64,000 nucleotides of DNA, taken from NCBI GenBank assembly GCA_014237395.1, contig JABZFP010000017.1:1-64000 (forward strand). Reading direction: 5' to 3'. Of this stretch, positions 14,386 through 24,364 are shown piece after piece. The notes under the pieces were generated by a model. The model did not search any database. It was not told the DNA's origin and was given only the letters and a program-made list of their open reading frames with translations. Positions within the stretch are counted from its first letter, which is position 1; each line of letters starts with the position of its first letter. The stretch is from Desulfobacteraceae bacterium. Its GTDB lineage: Bacteria > Desulfobacterota > Desulfobacteria > Desulfobacterales > UBA5852. Position numbers and translations under genes: made by a program.

Positions 14386-15922
14386 CGGTTGGCTCATTGA
14401 ATTCTGCGGCATCTTCCGGCGTCACCTGACGGCTGTAGGCCAGGTCGTTTTCATAGAATATCTCGGCAAGTCTGGATGATAGGGTGTCGTTCTCGAATAC
14501 CACAGCGGTTTCGCTGTTGAGCTGCTCACTTCGCGGATCCAGGTTGTAGGATCCCACAAGAGCGTATCGCCGGTCGAAGACGGCATACTTGGCGTGGATG
14601 GTGCCTTCGGTCTGTCGGTCCCGATCGTAACGCTGACCGTACCATTCCCAAATCCGGACGCTGCCCCCGTTTTCCCTCGTCATGTTCTCTTCGTTGATCG
14701 CCAGGATATCCTTGTAGGAATCGCGGCCAACCATGCTCATGGCCGGTAAATCATTGGTTTCAGGGCTATTGGATAGAATGATGACACGCACGCCCCGATT
14801 CGCCGCAGCCCGGATGGCGTCCACAAAGTCGATCGAAGGGATAAAATAAGCATTGCAGATGATAATCTCCTGCCGTGCATGGTCAATCAGCTGACGATAG
14901 GCTTGCTTAATGTAAGACTCTCCCAAACGGGGTCGGTTATGGAAAAACCGACTGCGGGCATGCTCGTATTTCAGGTCGGGCTTCGTCTGTGCCATTTTCC
15001 GGACGCGCTCGACTATATCGGACCGGGTCGAGTAGGGAATCTCCAGCTTTCCCACTTCATCCAGAAATTCCCGCGTCTTTTGCCAGTAGAGATCGGTATC
15101 CAAATCGCCTCTGCTTTCTTTGATGGCGACAAAGTGGTCGAAATTACGTTCGAAGGCCGTTACCATATCGGCTACGATGGGTCCTTTGACAATGACGTCC
15201 TGATCCCGCCAGTTCTCGTCGGGATCCATAGGGTTCACCCGAAAATACGCGTTGGCGACGTTCAGTCCGCCCGTGACGGCTGTACCATGGTCGGTTTCCC
15301 CATCCACAATCCACATTTTTTCATGGTAGCGGTTATCCGGAGCCTCAGGGTCCTGGGCGGGTGAGAGAAAGGGTATGGGCACCTCGTTGAGCCACTCCAG
15401 GTAAAGGGACTCGTAGCCCTGAACCTCAATGTCGTGCTGCTTGAGGTCGAAATACATCCACTGGGTCTGAAAACCGAGATTCGAGGGGGCATCCACGATC
15501 ACCCTTACATCGAGACCAGCAGCTTTTTTCCGCTTCAGGATGTCGGCGATGTGCAGTCCGGATTCGTCGCCCGCAAAAATCAATGCCTGGATCCGGATTG
15601 ATTTTTTGGCTTTTTCCAGCAGCTGGACGCGCGCGGCGAATGAGGCGTCGCCGTTTTCCAGAACGGCTATTTTATTGGCTTTCGGATGATGGGTCTCGAA
15701 AAGGCCCTGGCGCCCTACTTCCTCGAGCAGGCTTCCTTCATAGGCCGCAGGCGGCCCGAAGACCTGTGCCAGCCCGGTGTCGGTTGGAAGCTTTTCCAAG
15801 GGGGGCATCGAGGGCATGGCAGCATATGGACCGGATGCCGATGGGGAACCGCCTTGCAGTCCACAGCCTGCCAAGACCGTCAAAATGGTTAACACAACGA
15901 AAAGGTATGGATAGCGTCTCAT
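14330..15922 (-). CDS. Phospholipase D / cardiolipin synthase-like lipoprotein
   Basis: 530 residues. Start ATG 15922 (MRRYPYLF); a GTG four codons earlier is possible. The signal ends in the lipobox LAGC (Cys20), so it is probably anchored to the outer membrane or periplasmic face. Both HKD motifs are intact: H200-K202-D207 (YHEKMWIVD) and H443-K445-D450 (IHAKYAVFD), followed by GSYNLDPRS. These form the active site for phosphodiester transfer or hydrolysis on phospholipids. The gene precedes the lipase and follows the TAXI protein gene, with 31 bases between. Confidence 0.9.
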   Translation of the reverse strand: MRRYPYLFVVLTILTVLAGCGLQGGSPSASGPYAAMPSMPPLEKLPTDTGLAQVFGPPAAYEGSLLEEVGRQGLFETHHPKANKIAVLENGDASFAARVQLLEKAKKSIRIQALIFAGDESGLHIADILKRKKAAGLDVRVIVDAPSNLGFQTQWMYFDLKQHDIEVQGYESLYLEWLNEVPIPFLSPAQDPEAPDNRYHEKMWIVDGETDHGTAVTGGLNVANAYFRVNPMDPDENWRDQDVIVKGPIVADMVTAFERNFDHFVAIKESRGDLDTDLYWQKTREFLDEVGKLEIPYSTRSDIVERVRKMAQTKPDLKYEHARSRFFHNRPRLGESYIKQAYRQLIDHARQEIIICNAYFIPSIDFVDAIRAAANRGVRVIILSNSPETNDLPAMSMVGRDSYKDILAINEENMTRENGGSVRIWEWYGQRYDRDRQTEGTIHAKYAVFDRRYALVGSYNLDPRSEQLNSETAVVFENDTLSSRLAEIFYENDLAYSRQVTPEDAAEFNEPTDALYKLQKEFGSLFESEL

Positions 15923-15953
15923 GGCAACATTCACAGTACCAATCTTTCGTGGT

Positions 15954-16949
15954 TTAGGGCGGCATCAGCCCGGCCTCCCGGAAGTAACGAAGGGCACCTG
16001 GATGCAGCGGGGCGCTCTGCCCTGCGAGGATACCCTGCTTCGTCAAACGGGTCAGCGCCGGATGCTGAAGGCGAAACGTTTCAAAGTTTTCAAATATTTC
16101 CCTGGTGAACGCGTACACCACATCCGGCGAAACCCGGGTCGACGTGCACATAATGGCGACGACGCCCATGGTGGCAACATCCGGCTGATCTCCCACCTCC
16201 GGATAGAGTTGCCTCACCGGTATCGTACTGCGTATGTAATAGGATCTTTCGGCCACCAGCCGGTCGATGCCGGGGCCGGAAATGGGAATAAGCCGGGCTT
16301 TGCGTTTGCCGGACAGGGCCTTGTAAATCGTTTCGCTGGGATGACCCACCGTGAAAAAATAGGCGTCGAGGCGGTTGTCTTCCATCAAAACGGGTGCATC
16401 GGAGGCCATGACGTCGAACTGGACGATATCCCGCTTGGGGTCGATCCCCGCGGCCTCCAGAACGTTCAAGATGATCCGGTGCTCGCTTACGCCCGGATTG
16501 CCGAGACTGACGCGCTTGCCCTTGAGATCGGCAAGCGTCGTTATTCCGGCATCGACCGCCGCAACCAGGGTCACCGTTTCGTGATGGAGACTGAAAACAG
16601 AGCGCAGCTCACTTTGCGGGCCCTTATCTTTCCATGTTTCCCGCCCGCTGACGGCCTGGTGTTGGGTATCCGATTGGGCCAAACCGAATTCCAGGTACCC
16701 GGCCAAAATCCCCTTCAGGTTGAACGTGGAACCGTTCGTCGCTTCCACCGCAGCCCGAATCTCGTTGGTTTGGCTATTTTCATTGAGTATCCTGGCCATG
16801 GCCAACCCCACGGGGAAATAGACCCCGGCGATGTCGCCGCTACCGATGGTGATAAACACTTCCTCGGCGCAAAGATCAGACGGGCCGGCAATGAAAAAAA
16901 AGAGTGCCAGCCAACAGGCAACCCCAACCGATATCAGCTTCTTTTTCAT
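15954..16949 (-). CDS. TAXI-family TRAP transporter solute-binding protein
   Basis: 331 residues. The start at 16949 overlaps the preceding stop as ATGA and has GGAG eight bases upstream. Signal peptide 1-28 (KKKLISVGVACWLALFFFIAG...). The mature protein begins with TIGSGDIAGVYFPVGLAMARILNE, the signature of the TAXI group, with the later TLADLKGKRVSLGNPGVSEHRI segment also typical. It binds a small organic acid in the periplasm for a fused DctQM permease. No TRAP permease gene is in the window, so it may serve a distant transporter or act as a sensor. Confidence 0.9.
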   Translation of the reverse strand: MKKKLISVGVACWLALFFFIAGPSDLCAEEVFITIGSGDIAGVYFPVGLAMARILNENSQTNEIRAAVEATNGSTFNLKGILAGYLEFGLAQSDTQHQAVSGRETWKDKGPQSELRSVFSLHHETVTLVAAVDAGITTLADLKGKRVSLGNPGVSEHRIILNVLEAAGIDPKRDIVQFDVMASDAPVLMEDNRLDAYFFTVGHPSETIYKALSGKRKARLIPISGPGIDRLVAERSYYIRSTIPVRQLYPEVGDQPDVATMGVVAIMCTSTRVSPDVVYAFTREIFENFETFRLQHPALTRLTKQGILAGQSAPLHPGALRYFREAGLMPP

Positions 16950-18325
16950 GGACACTCCAAAACGAGGCCGCAACCCGCGGATGAATCGGTGGAAGCGCCA
17001 ACCTGAAAGCTCTTGGGGGCTTCCCAGTTGAGCGATTGAAGCTGGTCCAGGGCGATGGGCCCCTGGTCGAGAATCATTACGGCGCGAAACCCGTCGGTGA
17101 AATAGGGATCCCCCGTCAGGTTCGTTCTTGGTTCGGAAGGCCTGGCACGTCCGACGCCTTTCACAAATCCGACCTTGGCCAGCATCTGGGAGTAGATCAA
17201 ATCCTCGATAACGGCGTAGCGGGCTTCGTCGATGTCCGGATCGATCTTGTGGGTGACCGGCGGCCAGGCTTCGGATGTGAAGCGTACCCCGATATCCCGG
17301 CTGACCTGACCGATGAATACCGGTTGGCCCTGGAAACGCAAGGGGCTGAACCACAACCGCAGGTGGTTCCGCTCGTGGATGTTGTGGCGTGGTTTCTGGC
17401 GGGCGAAATCGTGGCGGCGCCCCTCGTAGAACAGCGGACTGACGGGCGAGTACCGATAACGCGACCCGAACAAAAAGGACTTGACGGTCTTCCACACGGC
17501 GGTGGAATAGGTTTCCTCCGCCGGAAGCCAGCCCCGGCGGGCGAAAGCCGCCGTAATGGTCTTGAAGTCGCCGATAATGACGAGATTGGCGGGATCGCCG
17601 AACCGCGAGCCGTCTTCGTTGCTGGTACAGCACGGCAGGGCCTCCAGGGCCTCACGCAACCCCTCTTCATCGACATCGACGATCTCTTCCCTGGGATACA
17701 GACTGTCGAAGTCCACCATGCGGTAGTCGACCCGCATCCCCGGAATCTGGACGAAAAACGTGAAGAACTTGATTTGCTCCGCGGCAATGAGGTCGATCTG
17801 GACCACCTTTTCGCCTTCGTCGAGATTGGTGTAGATGAAGCCCGTCACGGCCGTGTTCGGCAGGATGGGATTCTGGAAGGTCATTTGCCGGAAATGGCGC
17901 TCCATCTCATCCCGATAGACGCCAAAGAGCCCGCCCCGCAAGGCATAGACCACCTCGAGAGGCGAAAAGTAATTCGGGTCGGTGGCCGTGCTGAGCAAGT
18001 AGAAGGCCTGGTCACTGTGGTTTTCAACCTTGACCCATACGGGTTGGATCTCCTTGTTGATCAAGTCGACGTCGAACAGGGAACGGGCTTCCTCGGCCGT
18101 GGGAACGGCCACCGTCACCCGGACGTCCTTATCCGCCTTCGATACGGCTCTATCCCGGAACCGGACCGCGTTGACGGATTCCGGCTGGTAGGAGCCGCCT
18201 GTTTGAAGCGTCGCGCAGCTGGCAAGCACCGTCACGAAAAACAGGATCGCAAGACCGTATGCCGGCCGCAGACATGCTGTCTTCGAAACACACAATGATT
18301 TATGCGCAAATGGGAGACAACGCAT
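16946..18325 (-). CDS. LssY C-terminal domain lipoprotein
   Basis: 459 residues from ATG 18325 with GGAGGG upstream. A signal segment (22-36) ends in VLASC (Cys37), a lipobox. The C-terminal part (about 245-450) matches the LssY_C pattern: GDFKTITAAFARRGWLPAEE, the R-R-HDFARQKPRHNIHERNHLRLW core, RDIGVRF and TDGFRAVMIL. LssY_C domains occur in proteins linked to type I secretion or membrane phosphatases, but the activity is unclear. The N-terminal 200 residues are beta-rich and unfamiliar. It is coupled by ATGA to the TAXI gene. Confidence 0.8.
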   Translation of the reverse strand: MRCLPFAHKSLCVSKTACLRPAYGLAILFFVTVLASCATLQTGGSYQPESVNAVRFRDRAVSKADKDVRVTVAVPTAEEARSLFDVDLINKEIQPVWVKVENHSDQAFYLLSTATDPNYFSPLEVVYALRGGLFGVYRDEMERHFRQMTFQNPILPNTAVTGFIYTNLDEGEKVVQIDLIAAEQIKFFTFFVQIPGMRVDYRMVDFDSLYPREEIVDVDEEGLREALEALPCCTSNEDGSRFGDPANLVIIGDFKTITAAFARRGWLPAEETYSTAVWKTVKSFLFGSRYRYSPVSPLFYEGRRHDFARQKPRHNIHERNHLRLWFSPLRFQGQPVFIGQVSRDIGVRFTSEAWPPVTHKIDPDIDEARYAVIEDLIYSQMLAKVGFVKGVGRARPSEPRTNLTGDPYFTDGFRAVMILDQGPIALDQLQSLNWEAPKSFQVGASTDSSAGCGLVLECP

Positions 18326-18376
18326 CGATGGGTGACCCTCCGGCCTCACGTTTAGGCCCATATCCTGATGTCGTGG

Positions 18377-18808
18377 TTACTTGAAATTCGCCAAAGCTTC
18401 CTTGTAGGCGTCATAGAGGGCCTTGTAGGCCTCGGTAAACCCATCTTTGGCATCATCCCAGGAATCCGCGGAGGCGTCTTCCAACTCGTCCAGCTTGTTG
18501 GCCGCTACCTCCCGTTTTTGTTTCAGGTTTTCGATTTCTTTCTGGTAGGCGACCTTGGCGTCGCCGGAGGCCTCGTCGGCCTTGGCCTGCAGCACATCGA
18601 TCTCGGCATCCGTCTTATCGAGGAGCACCTTGCCGTGTTCAATCGCGTCGTTTTTCTTTTCGACCATATAAGCCTTGAAGGCCTCCATGGCTTCTTTGGT
18701 CTCTTTGGCCAATTTGTCGGATGTGGTTTCGCCGATGGCCGGTCCCGACAGGGGGATGGCGATCACGAGGGCGGCGATGACAGCGAATAGGATGGTTGCG
18801 CGTTTCAT
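18377..18808 (-). CDS. Small exported coiled-coil protein
   Basis: 143 residues. Signal peptide 1-26 (MKRATILFAVIAALVIAIPL...). The remainder is almost entirely helical, rich in Lys, Glu and Ala, with repeating KAYMVEKKNDAIEHGK / AEIDVLQAKADEASGDAK heptads. It resembles small periplasmic coiled-coil proteins that associate with envelope stress, but no specific family is claimed. It lies 51 bases ahead of the LssY-domain gene on the same strand, probably in the same unit. Confidence 0.75.
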   Translation of the reverse strand: MKRATILFAVIAALVIAIPLSGPAIGETTSDKLAKETKEAMEAFKAYMVEKKNDAIEHGKVLLDKTDAEIDVLQAKADEASGDAKVAYQKEIENLKQKREVAANKLDELEDASADSWDDAKDGFTEAYKALYDAYKEALANFK

Positions 18809-18937
18809 GGAATTCTCCTTTGCTTCCTATGCGAGGGTCAAAACCCTTACCCTCGTAGTGCATGCGGTATGATGGTTGATATGATCATTCAAAGTTTGGA
18901 CGCGACGGCCGAAGCACCATCACGCGAATTCTTGGCC

Positions 18938-19552
18938 TCAAGGTTTGCGCGTGCAGCGCATCTCCGGAGCCTCGTAACCCCAGACGATGGTGGCTTCGCC
19001 CTGGTGCTCCCAAAACATTTCGTTGCGGCCCTGGTATTTGGCGCCGCTGCCGGAGGGCTGCCGAACCATCAACGACACCTGGTCGCCGCGCTCGGCGATC
19101 AGGGTCGGCGGCTCAGTTTCGAAAAAGGTGACGACCACCTCGTTCCGTGGATCGCCGTCACAGGTAAACCAGAACGGCCCTTTTTCAGGGACCAGGCGGT
19201 AGCGGGCCTGCAGTTCGGCGATGCGGTGGCGATATTCGGTTTCGGTACAGGCCCGCGGGTCGTCGCTTTTCCAACACTCGTTGCGCCCCTTGATCCATCC
19301 GCGCTGCTCGGCCTTGAGCACGGGCGGATGCTCGTTGGCCGCCTTGCGGGAGGCCGCCGCATAGACCTCGGCCAGTTTGCGATCCAGGGCGGCCAGTTGA
19401 TCATCCTGGCAGATCAGCTCTTCGATGGCGCCATCCGCTTTGGCGCAGTCGAAGGCAGGCTCCGCCGCCCAGACGCCGCTCGTGAAGCATCCAAGCGCTA
19501 AAATGATCAGCGGTATGGAAAAAGAGCAATATGAATCCCGGCCCAATATCAT
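18938..19552 (-). CDS. Exported LprI-domain plus MliC-domain protein (lysozyme-inhibitor-like)
   Basis: 204 residues with a signal peptide (to about 29, SGVWAAEPAF). Residues about 33-115 have the LprI/DUF1311 pattern with paired cysteines (FDCAKADGAIEELICQDDQLAALDRKLAEVYAAA, then W-KGR-EC). Residues about 120-204 resemble MliC, the membrane-bound inhibitor of C-type lysozyme (FTCDGD, then Cys near the end), with its YQGRNEMFWEHQGEATI-W strand. Both domain types are known to inhibit lysozyme, so the protein probably shields peptidoglycan in the periplasm. 129 bases separate it from the coiled-coil gene. Confidence 0.85.
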   Translation of the reverse strand: MILGRDSYCSFSIPLIILALGCFTSGVWAAEPAFDCAKADGAIEELICQDDQLAALDRKLAEVYAAASRKAANEHPPVLKAEQRGWIKGRNECWKSDDPRACTETEYRHRIAELQARYRLVPEKGPFWFTCDGDPRNEVVVTFFETEPPTLIAERGDQVSLMVRQPSGSGAKYQGRNEMFWEHQGEATIVWGYEAPEMRCTRKP

Positions 19553-19758
19553 CGTCCCTCTGCGGTTTGGGTATGGCTTATAAGATTGTCTAGGTACTGA
19601 GAAGTAATGACGGGGTGTCTATCCCGTGATTGAGCAGTGGCCTTAAATGCCTGGCATGTTCAAATTACTTTTGTACGGATTTAGCAATTGTCAAGGTATG
19701 AAAATTCAGGCTGCCGAAAAAAGCGATCCGCGGGGCTGAGACAATCGACGGGCCATTT

Positions 19759-22700
19759 CTACCGGGGGGTGTTTGGTTGAACGCGATGAAACAGGGAATA
19801 GACCACCGGAATCAGCACCAGCGTGATCAGGGTGGAACCGGTAAGGCCGCCCACCACGGCCCTTGCCAGCGGGGCTTGGGCGTCGGCGCCCTCGCCGATG
19901 CCTAAAGCCAGCGGCAAAAGGCCGAGGATGGTGGTCAGGGTGGTCATCAGGATCGGACGCAAGCGGCGGCGACCCGCTTCCATAAGGGCCTCGTGGGTGG
20001 GGCGGCCCTCCTTAATCAGACGGCCGGCCTGATCCACCAGGAGGATGGCGTTGTTCACGACGATGCCCCCCAGCATGATGCAGCCGATGTAGGACTGCAC
20101 GTTGAGGGTCGTGCCCGTCAGAAACAGGGTCACCAGAACCCCGATCACGGCCAGGGGCACCGAAAACATGACCACCAGCGGGTCGCGCAGGGATTCGTAC
20201 TGGCAGGCCAGGACCATATAGACGAGGACCAGCGCCAGCAGGAGGGAAATCACCAGCTCCCGGAAGGCTTTCTGTTGTTCTTCGAACTTGCCGGCCACGC
20301 TCAGGTCGTAGCCCACGGGGCGCGGAATCCCATCGAGCAGGGTCTGCACCTCAGCGGCGACCGAACCCAGGTCGCGTCCGGCGACATTGGCGGTAACCGT
20401 CGCCTGCCGCTGCTGGTCCTTGCGCTCGATCAGCACCGGGCCCCGGCTGGCCTGGGCGGCGACGACATTGCGTAGGGCCACTTTTTCCCCGGAATCGGTG
20501 GTCAGGGCAAGATCGAGAATTTCGTCCAGGCTGCGCTGCTCGGCATCCTTGAGCTGGACCAGGATCCGGTAGGAATGGCCTTCCTGGCGGAACTCGCCGG
20601 CCTTGGAGCCCGCCACCGCGGTTTGCAGCAGCTCGGTGACATCACGAATGCTCAGTCCCAGATCGGCCACTTTATCGCGGTTGACACGGATGTCCTGCTG
20701 AGGGATGCCGGCCTCGAGGCTGGTGTCCAGGTCCGTAACGCCCGGGACCGCCTTGATGAGGGCGGCCGCCCGCCCGACCAGCGCGTCAAGGGTGGCAAGG
20801 TCGTAGCCACGAATTTCAATGGTGAGCCCCTCATCGCCCCCCAGAATGCGATCAAGAATGAATTGCCCCTGGGGCGCCCGGACGCGGATTTCCATGCCGG
20901 GCACGCGGCCCGCCAATCGGCGCCGCAGGTCCTCGGCGACGGCGACATTGGAACGGTCGCGCTGGGCCGCCGGCACTAATGACAAGCGAATTTCCCCCTC
21001 GGCTCCGGCGTTTGCGCGCCAGCCGGTTGCGCCCACACGGACCACCCAGGCCGAGGCTTCGGGCACGGCCGGCAGGACGATCTCCTCCATGAGGCGGGCC
21101 TGCCGGTCGACCAGTTCGAGGCGGGTGCCGACTTCCATCTTGCCGGTGACGCGGACTTCGCCTTCATCGCTGGGGGGCAGGAATTCCGTGCCGATCAGGG
21201 GCAGGAGCAGCAGGCTCGCGCCCAGCAGCGCCGCCGCCGCAAAGATGGTGGCCGCACGATGGTCCAGGACCCGGCCGAGGAGATGCAGGTAGGCCGCTTC
21301 GAGCCCTGCGTAGGCGGAGCGGGCTGCGGTGACCAAATGGCTCGATTGCGCGGCGGGTTTACGGGAGGAGAGTTTTCCGTGAGTCAGCAAGCGGGAGGCC
21401 AGCATGGGGACCAGGCTGAGGGACAAGACAAGGGAGCAAACCAGGGCGAAGATGATGACATAGGCCAATTCCTTGAAGAGAATGCCCGCCACGCCGCGCA
21501 CGAAGATCAAGGGAATAAAAATGACCAGTGTCGTGATGGTACTGGCAATAATAGCGGTTCCCACCTCCTGGGCACCCTCCACCGACGCTTCCTCGGGCGT
21601 CAGCCCGTTCTCGCTGCGGCGGCGGAAAATGTTCTCGAGTACGACGATGGAACTGTCCACCATCATGCCCACCCCCAGCGCCAGACCGCCCAAGGTCATC
21701 AGATTGAGGGTGAACCCGCCGAAATAGATCAGGGCAAAAGTGGCGATAATGGAAATGGGAATCGACAGGGAAATCACCAGGGTGCTACGGATGCTGCGCA
21801 AAAAGAAGAGCAACACCACGACGGCCAGTCCGCCGCCGTAGAGAATCGAGCGGGCCACATTGGCAATGGAACGCTCGATCAGGTTGCCCTGGTTGATGAC
21901 CGGGACGACGGTAATTTGGGGAAAGGCCTGGTTGATGGCCTCGATCTCTTCCAGGACGCGGCGAGAGACTTCCACCGTGTTGGCATTGGCCTGTTTGCGA
22001 ATCCCGACATAGAGCCCGCGCTTGCCGTTGACGCGCACGATGCGCGTCTTCTTCTCGTAGGTGTCCCGGATGTCGGCGACCTGGCCCAGCCGAACGGCGG
22101 CTCCCTCCCGCTGCAGAATGACCGTGTCCCGAATCTGATCCAGACGGGTGAATTCAGCCGGCGCCCGCAGGGTGACCTCATAGCCTCCCTGCTCGATCTT
22201 GCCCGTCGGCAGGTCGAGGTTGGCGTCCTCGATGGCATCGATGATCTGATCCAGGGGCAAGCCGGCGGCCTTGATGCGCTCGGGGTCCAGTTCGATGCGC
22301 ACTTCCCGGTTGTAACCGCCCCACAGATCCACCTGGGCCACGCCCGGGATGCGGGCAAAGCGGTAGCGGATCTGGTCTTCGATCAGTTCGGTCATCTCCA
22401 CCGGATCGAGGTTGCTGGAAATGCCCAGGATGACGACCGGAAAACTGGCGATGTCGAATTTGCTGGTACGGGGGCCGACGATATCGTCCGGCAGTTCGTT
22501 GATTTCGTCTTCGAGTTTGCTCTGTATGTCGATGGCCGCCGTGTCGATGTCGGTGCCCCACACGAAGCTGACGCGCACCGTACTGCGGCCCTCCGACGAA
22601 GTCGACGTGATTTCCTCCACCCCGGGCACCACGGCCACGATTTCCTCGATGATGCGGGTCACCAGGCGCTCGATCACCTCGGGACTGGCCCCCTCGTAGT

Positions 22701-22848
22701 CCGTCCGGATGGTCAGGGTGGGCAATTCGATATCGGGCAGCATGTCGATCTGCAGGCGGCTTAAGGAAACCGATCCCAGGATGACCAGGATCAGGGTCAC
22801 CATGGTGGTGAAGATGGGACGCCGGACGCTGAAACGCGGCAGCTTCAT
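19759..22848 (-). CDS. RND efflux transporter, inner-membrane pump (HAE1-type)
   Basis: 1029 residues, the usual RND length, with 12 membrane helices: one at 12-30, a cluster at about 335-480, one at 535-555 and a cluster at 855-1020. It begins [23 protein letters not shown], typical of AcrB/MexB relatives. Helix 4 has [16 protein letters not shown], keeping the first proton-relay Asp but with Ser in place of the second. The start overlaps the upstream adaptor stop as ATGA. With the adaptor (22845) and the divergent TolC-like gene (24365) it makes a complete tripartite pump exporting drugs or lipophilic compounds. Confidence 0.95.
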   Translation of the reverse strand: MKLPRFSVRRPIFTTMVTLILVILGSVSLSRLQIDMLPDIELPTLTIRTDYEGASPEVIERLVTRIIEEIVAVVPGVEEITSTSSEGRSTVRVSFVWGTDIDTAAIDIQSKLEDEINELPDDIVGPRTSKFDIASFPVVILGISSNLDPVEMTELIEDQIRYRFARIPGVAQVDLWGGYNREVRIELDPERIKAAGLPLDQIIDAIEDANLDLPTGKIEQGGYEVTLRAPAEFTRLDQIRDTVILQREGAAVRLGQVADIRDTYEKKTRIVRVNGKRGLYVGIRKQANANTVEVSRRVLEEIEAINQAFPQITVVPVINQGNLIERSIANVARSILYGGGLAVVVLLFFLRSIRSTLVISLSIPISIIATFALIYFGGFTLNLMTLGGLALGVGMMVDSSIVVLENIFRRRSENGLTPEEASVEGAQEVGTAIIASTITTLVIFIPLIFVRGVAGILFKELAYVIIFALVCSLVLSLSLVPMLASRLLTHGKLSSRKPAAQSSHLVTAARSAYAGLEAAYLHLLGRVLDHRAATIFAAAALLGASLLLLPLIGTEFLPPSDEGEVRVTGKMEVGTRLELVDRQARLMEEIVLPAVPEASAWVVRVGATGWRANAGAEGEIRLSLVPAAQRDRSNVAVAEDLRRRLAGRVPGMEIRVRAPQGQFILDRILGGDEGLTIEIRGYDLATLDALVGRAAALIKAVPGVTDLDTSLEAGIPQQDIRVNRDKVADLGLSIRDVTELLQTAVAGSKAGEFRQEGHSYRILVQLKDAEQRSLDEILDLALTTDSGEKVALRNVVAAQASRGPVLIERKDQQRQATVTANVAGRDLGSVAAEVQTLLDGIPRPVGYDLSVAGKFEEQQKAFRELVISLLLALVLVYMVLACQYESLRDPLVVMFSVPLAVIGVLVTLFLTGTTLNVQSYIGCIMLGGIVVNNAILLVDQAGRLIKEGRPTHEALMEAGRRRLRPILMTTLTTILGLLPLALGIGEGADAQAPLARAVVGGLTGSTLITLVLIPVVYSLFHRVQPNTPR

Positions 22849-24056
22849 TGGACGCCCGCCCCGTTGCGACCGGATGCCGGTGCTTCCTGATCCGTTGCAA
22901 TCGTGATCGGAGCGCCGTCCTTCACCAGCTGCTGCCCGATAACCACCACCCGACCCTTAAGCCCCTGGCCTTCCACCTGCACGCGGTCGCCTTCGCGGAT
23001 GCCCACCGCGACCTCGCGCCACTGCACCGTTTTTTCATCTTCGCTGACGACGAAAACCCCGGTGCGGTCGTTGCGCTCGGTCAGGGCTTGTTCCGGAACG
23101 ATGACCGCATCGGCCACCCGGGAGAGCTCCACGGTAGCCTGGATGAACATGCCGGGTTTGAGGCGATGCTGGGGGTTGTCGATGGTCATCTCGATGCGCG
23201 CCTGGCGGGTGGCCGTGCGGAAGACCGGGGCGATGCGGACGATACGCCCCGTGAAGGTTTCACCCGGGAAGGCCTCCGTGGTCAGGGACACCAGCTGGTC
23301 GGGCTGCATGCGGGCGTAGTCCCGCTCGGTCACGTAGACGATGCCGAGAATGGGATCCAGATCGACGATCATGAGGATAGGGGTGTTGGCGGCCAGGGTC
23401 TGTCCTTCGTCGACGTAGCGTTCCGCCACGACGCGTTCATCGTCGGCGCCGCTCCAGCCCGCTGTGACCCGGGTGTAGCCCAGTCGGATGTTGGCGCTTT
23501 CCAGGGCCGAAGCGAACTTGGCGACCTGGGCCTCGGCCACGGTCAGTTGCGCCCGCTTGGCCAGCAGGTCCTGTCGGGCCGCGTCGAGTTCCGAGTCGGA
23601 GGCGATGCCGCGCTTGCGCAGGGACTCCGTGCGTTTGAACTCGCGATTGGCGATTTCCAGAATGCTTTCGGCCTCGGAGCGATTGGCCTGGGCCACAGCC
23701 AGATCGGCCCGGGCCTGGGTCACGGCCTGGACGTACTCGTCGTTGTCGAGTTCGGCCACCACCTGCCCGCGCTGCACCGCATCGGCAATGTTCACCAAGA
23801 CCCGTTCGACACGGCCGCTGACCTTGGGGGCGACCACAAATTCCGCCAGCGCTTCCAATTCACCGCTGAAGGTACGGTTGAGGGTGATGGGACCACGCGC
23901 GATGGGGGCCACTTCGACCGGTGCCGGCCGCGCCGCCGGTCCCGCGCCGCCGGTCCCGCCCCGATCCTTCAAAACGGCGTAGACGACCCCGCCGAGCACC
24001 GCCGCGGCGATCAAAACCGCTATCGGCAGGACACGTTTGGAGGCGGCTGATGTCAT
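22845..24056 (-). CDS. RND efflux periplasmic adaptor (membrane fusion protein)
   Basis: 403 residues, start ATG 24056 with AAAGGA upstream. One N-terminal membrane helix (9-28), then the lipoyl-like half motif [41 protein letters not shown] (about 65-105), a long alpha-hairpin (110-180), the second lipoyl half and beta-barrel domain (about 195-300, [34 protein letters not shown]) and the membrane-proximal domain. It links the inner-membrane pump to an outer-membrane channel. It is the first gene of the minus-strand unit, divergent from the TolC-like gene. Confidence 0.95.
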   Translation of the reverse strand: MTSAASKRVLPIAVLIAAAVLGGVVYAVLKDRGGTGGAGPAARPAPVEVAPIARGPITLNRTFSGELEALAEFVVAPKVSGRVERVLVNIADAVQRGQVVAELDNDEYVQAVTQARADLAVAQANRSEAESILEIANREFKRTESLRKRGIASDSELDAARQDLLAKRAQLTVAEAQVAKFASALESANIRLGYTRVTAGWSGADDERVVAERYVDEGQTLAANTPILMIVDLDPILGIVYVTERDYARMQPDQLVSLTTEAFPGETFTGRIVRIAPVFRTATRQARIEMTIDNPQHRLKPGMFIQATVELSRVADAVIVPEQALTERNDRTGVFVVSEDEKTVQWREVAVGIREGDRVQVEGQGLKGRVVVIGQQLVKDGAPITIATDQEAPASGRNGAGVQ

Positions 24057-24364
24057 GGGCAACGTCCTTTGATCGAGATCCGCATCGGAGCTCCTTTCTG
24101 CAACGCCAGAGTTCACTCCACCAGATCCGTAACATTGTGCTTTTTAATGAATTTTGCAACGGGAAAATAGTGGGCAGGGGTGCCGGACGGTCGATTAGGG
24201 GGGAAGCGGTTTAACTCTCTGGTGGGTCCAAGGATGACCGCTGTGCAGTTTTTCGTTGTCAGGGTAAAGACGGAACGGCTATAGGTTGGCAGCTGTTCTG
24301 AAAACCAGTTGAGGCGCCTTTGCGACCGCCCGGGGGCGGGAGGGGCGCGTGAGGATGGAACCTG
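24057..24364. other. Divergent promoter region between RND operon and TolC-like gene
   Basis: 308 bases between divergent genes, presumably holding promoters for both directions. The left half is AT-richer and the right half near 24310 is very GC-rich. I could not identify a specific operator. Confidence 0.4.

Noticed and set aside
16950..17633. Upstream extension of the TAXI-protein frame to 17633
   Set aside because: The LssY-domain gene occupies this DNA in another frame. The ATGA overlap at 16946-16949 and a signal peptide fix the start.
21259..22764. Long (501-residue) plus-strand frame inside the RND pump gene
   Set aside because: Shadow of the high-GC RND gene, with repetitive Gly/His/Asp composition and no start signal. 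Likewise 15921-17006, 17036-18298, 44098-45741 and 60229-62085 over known genes.
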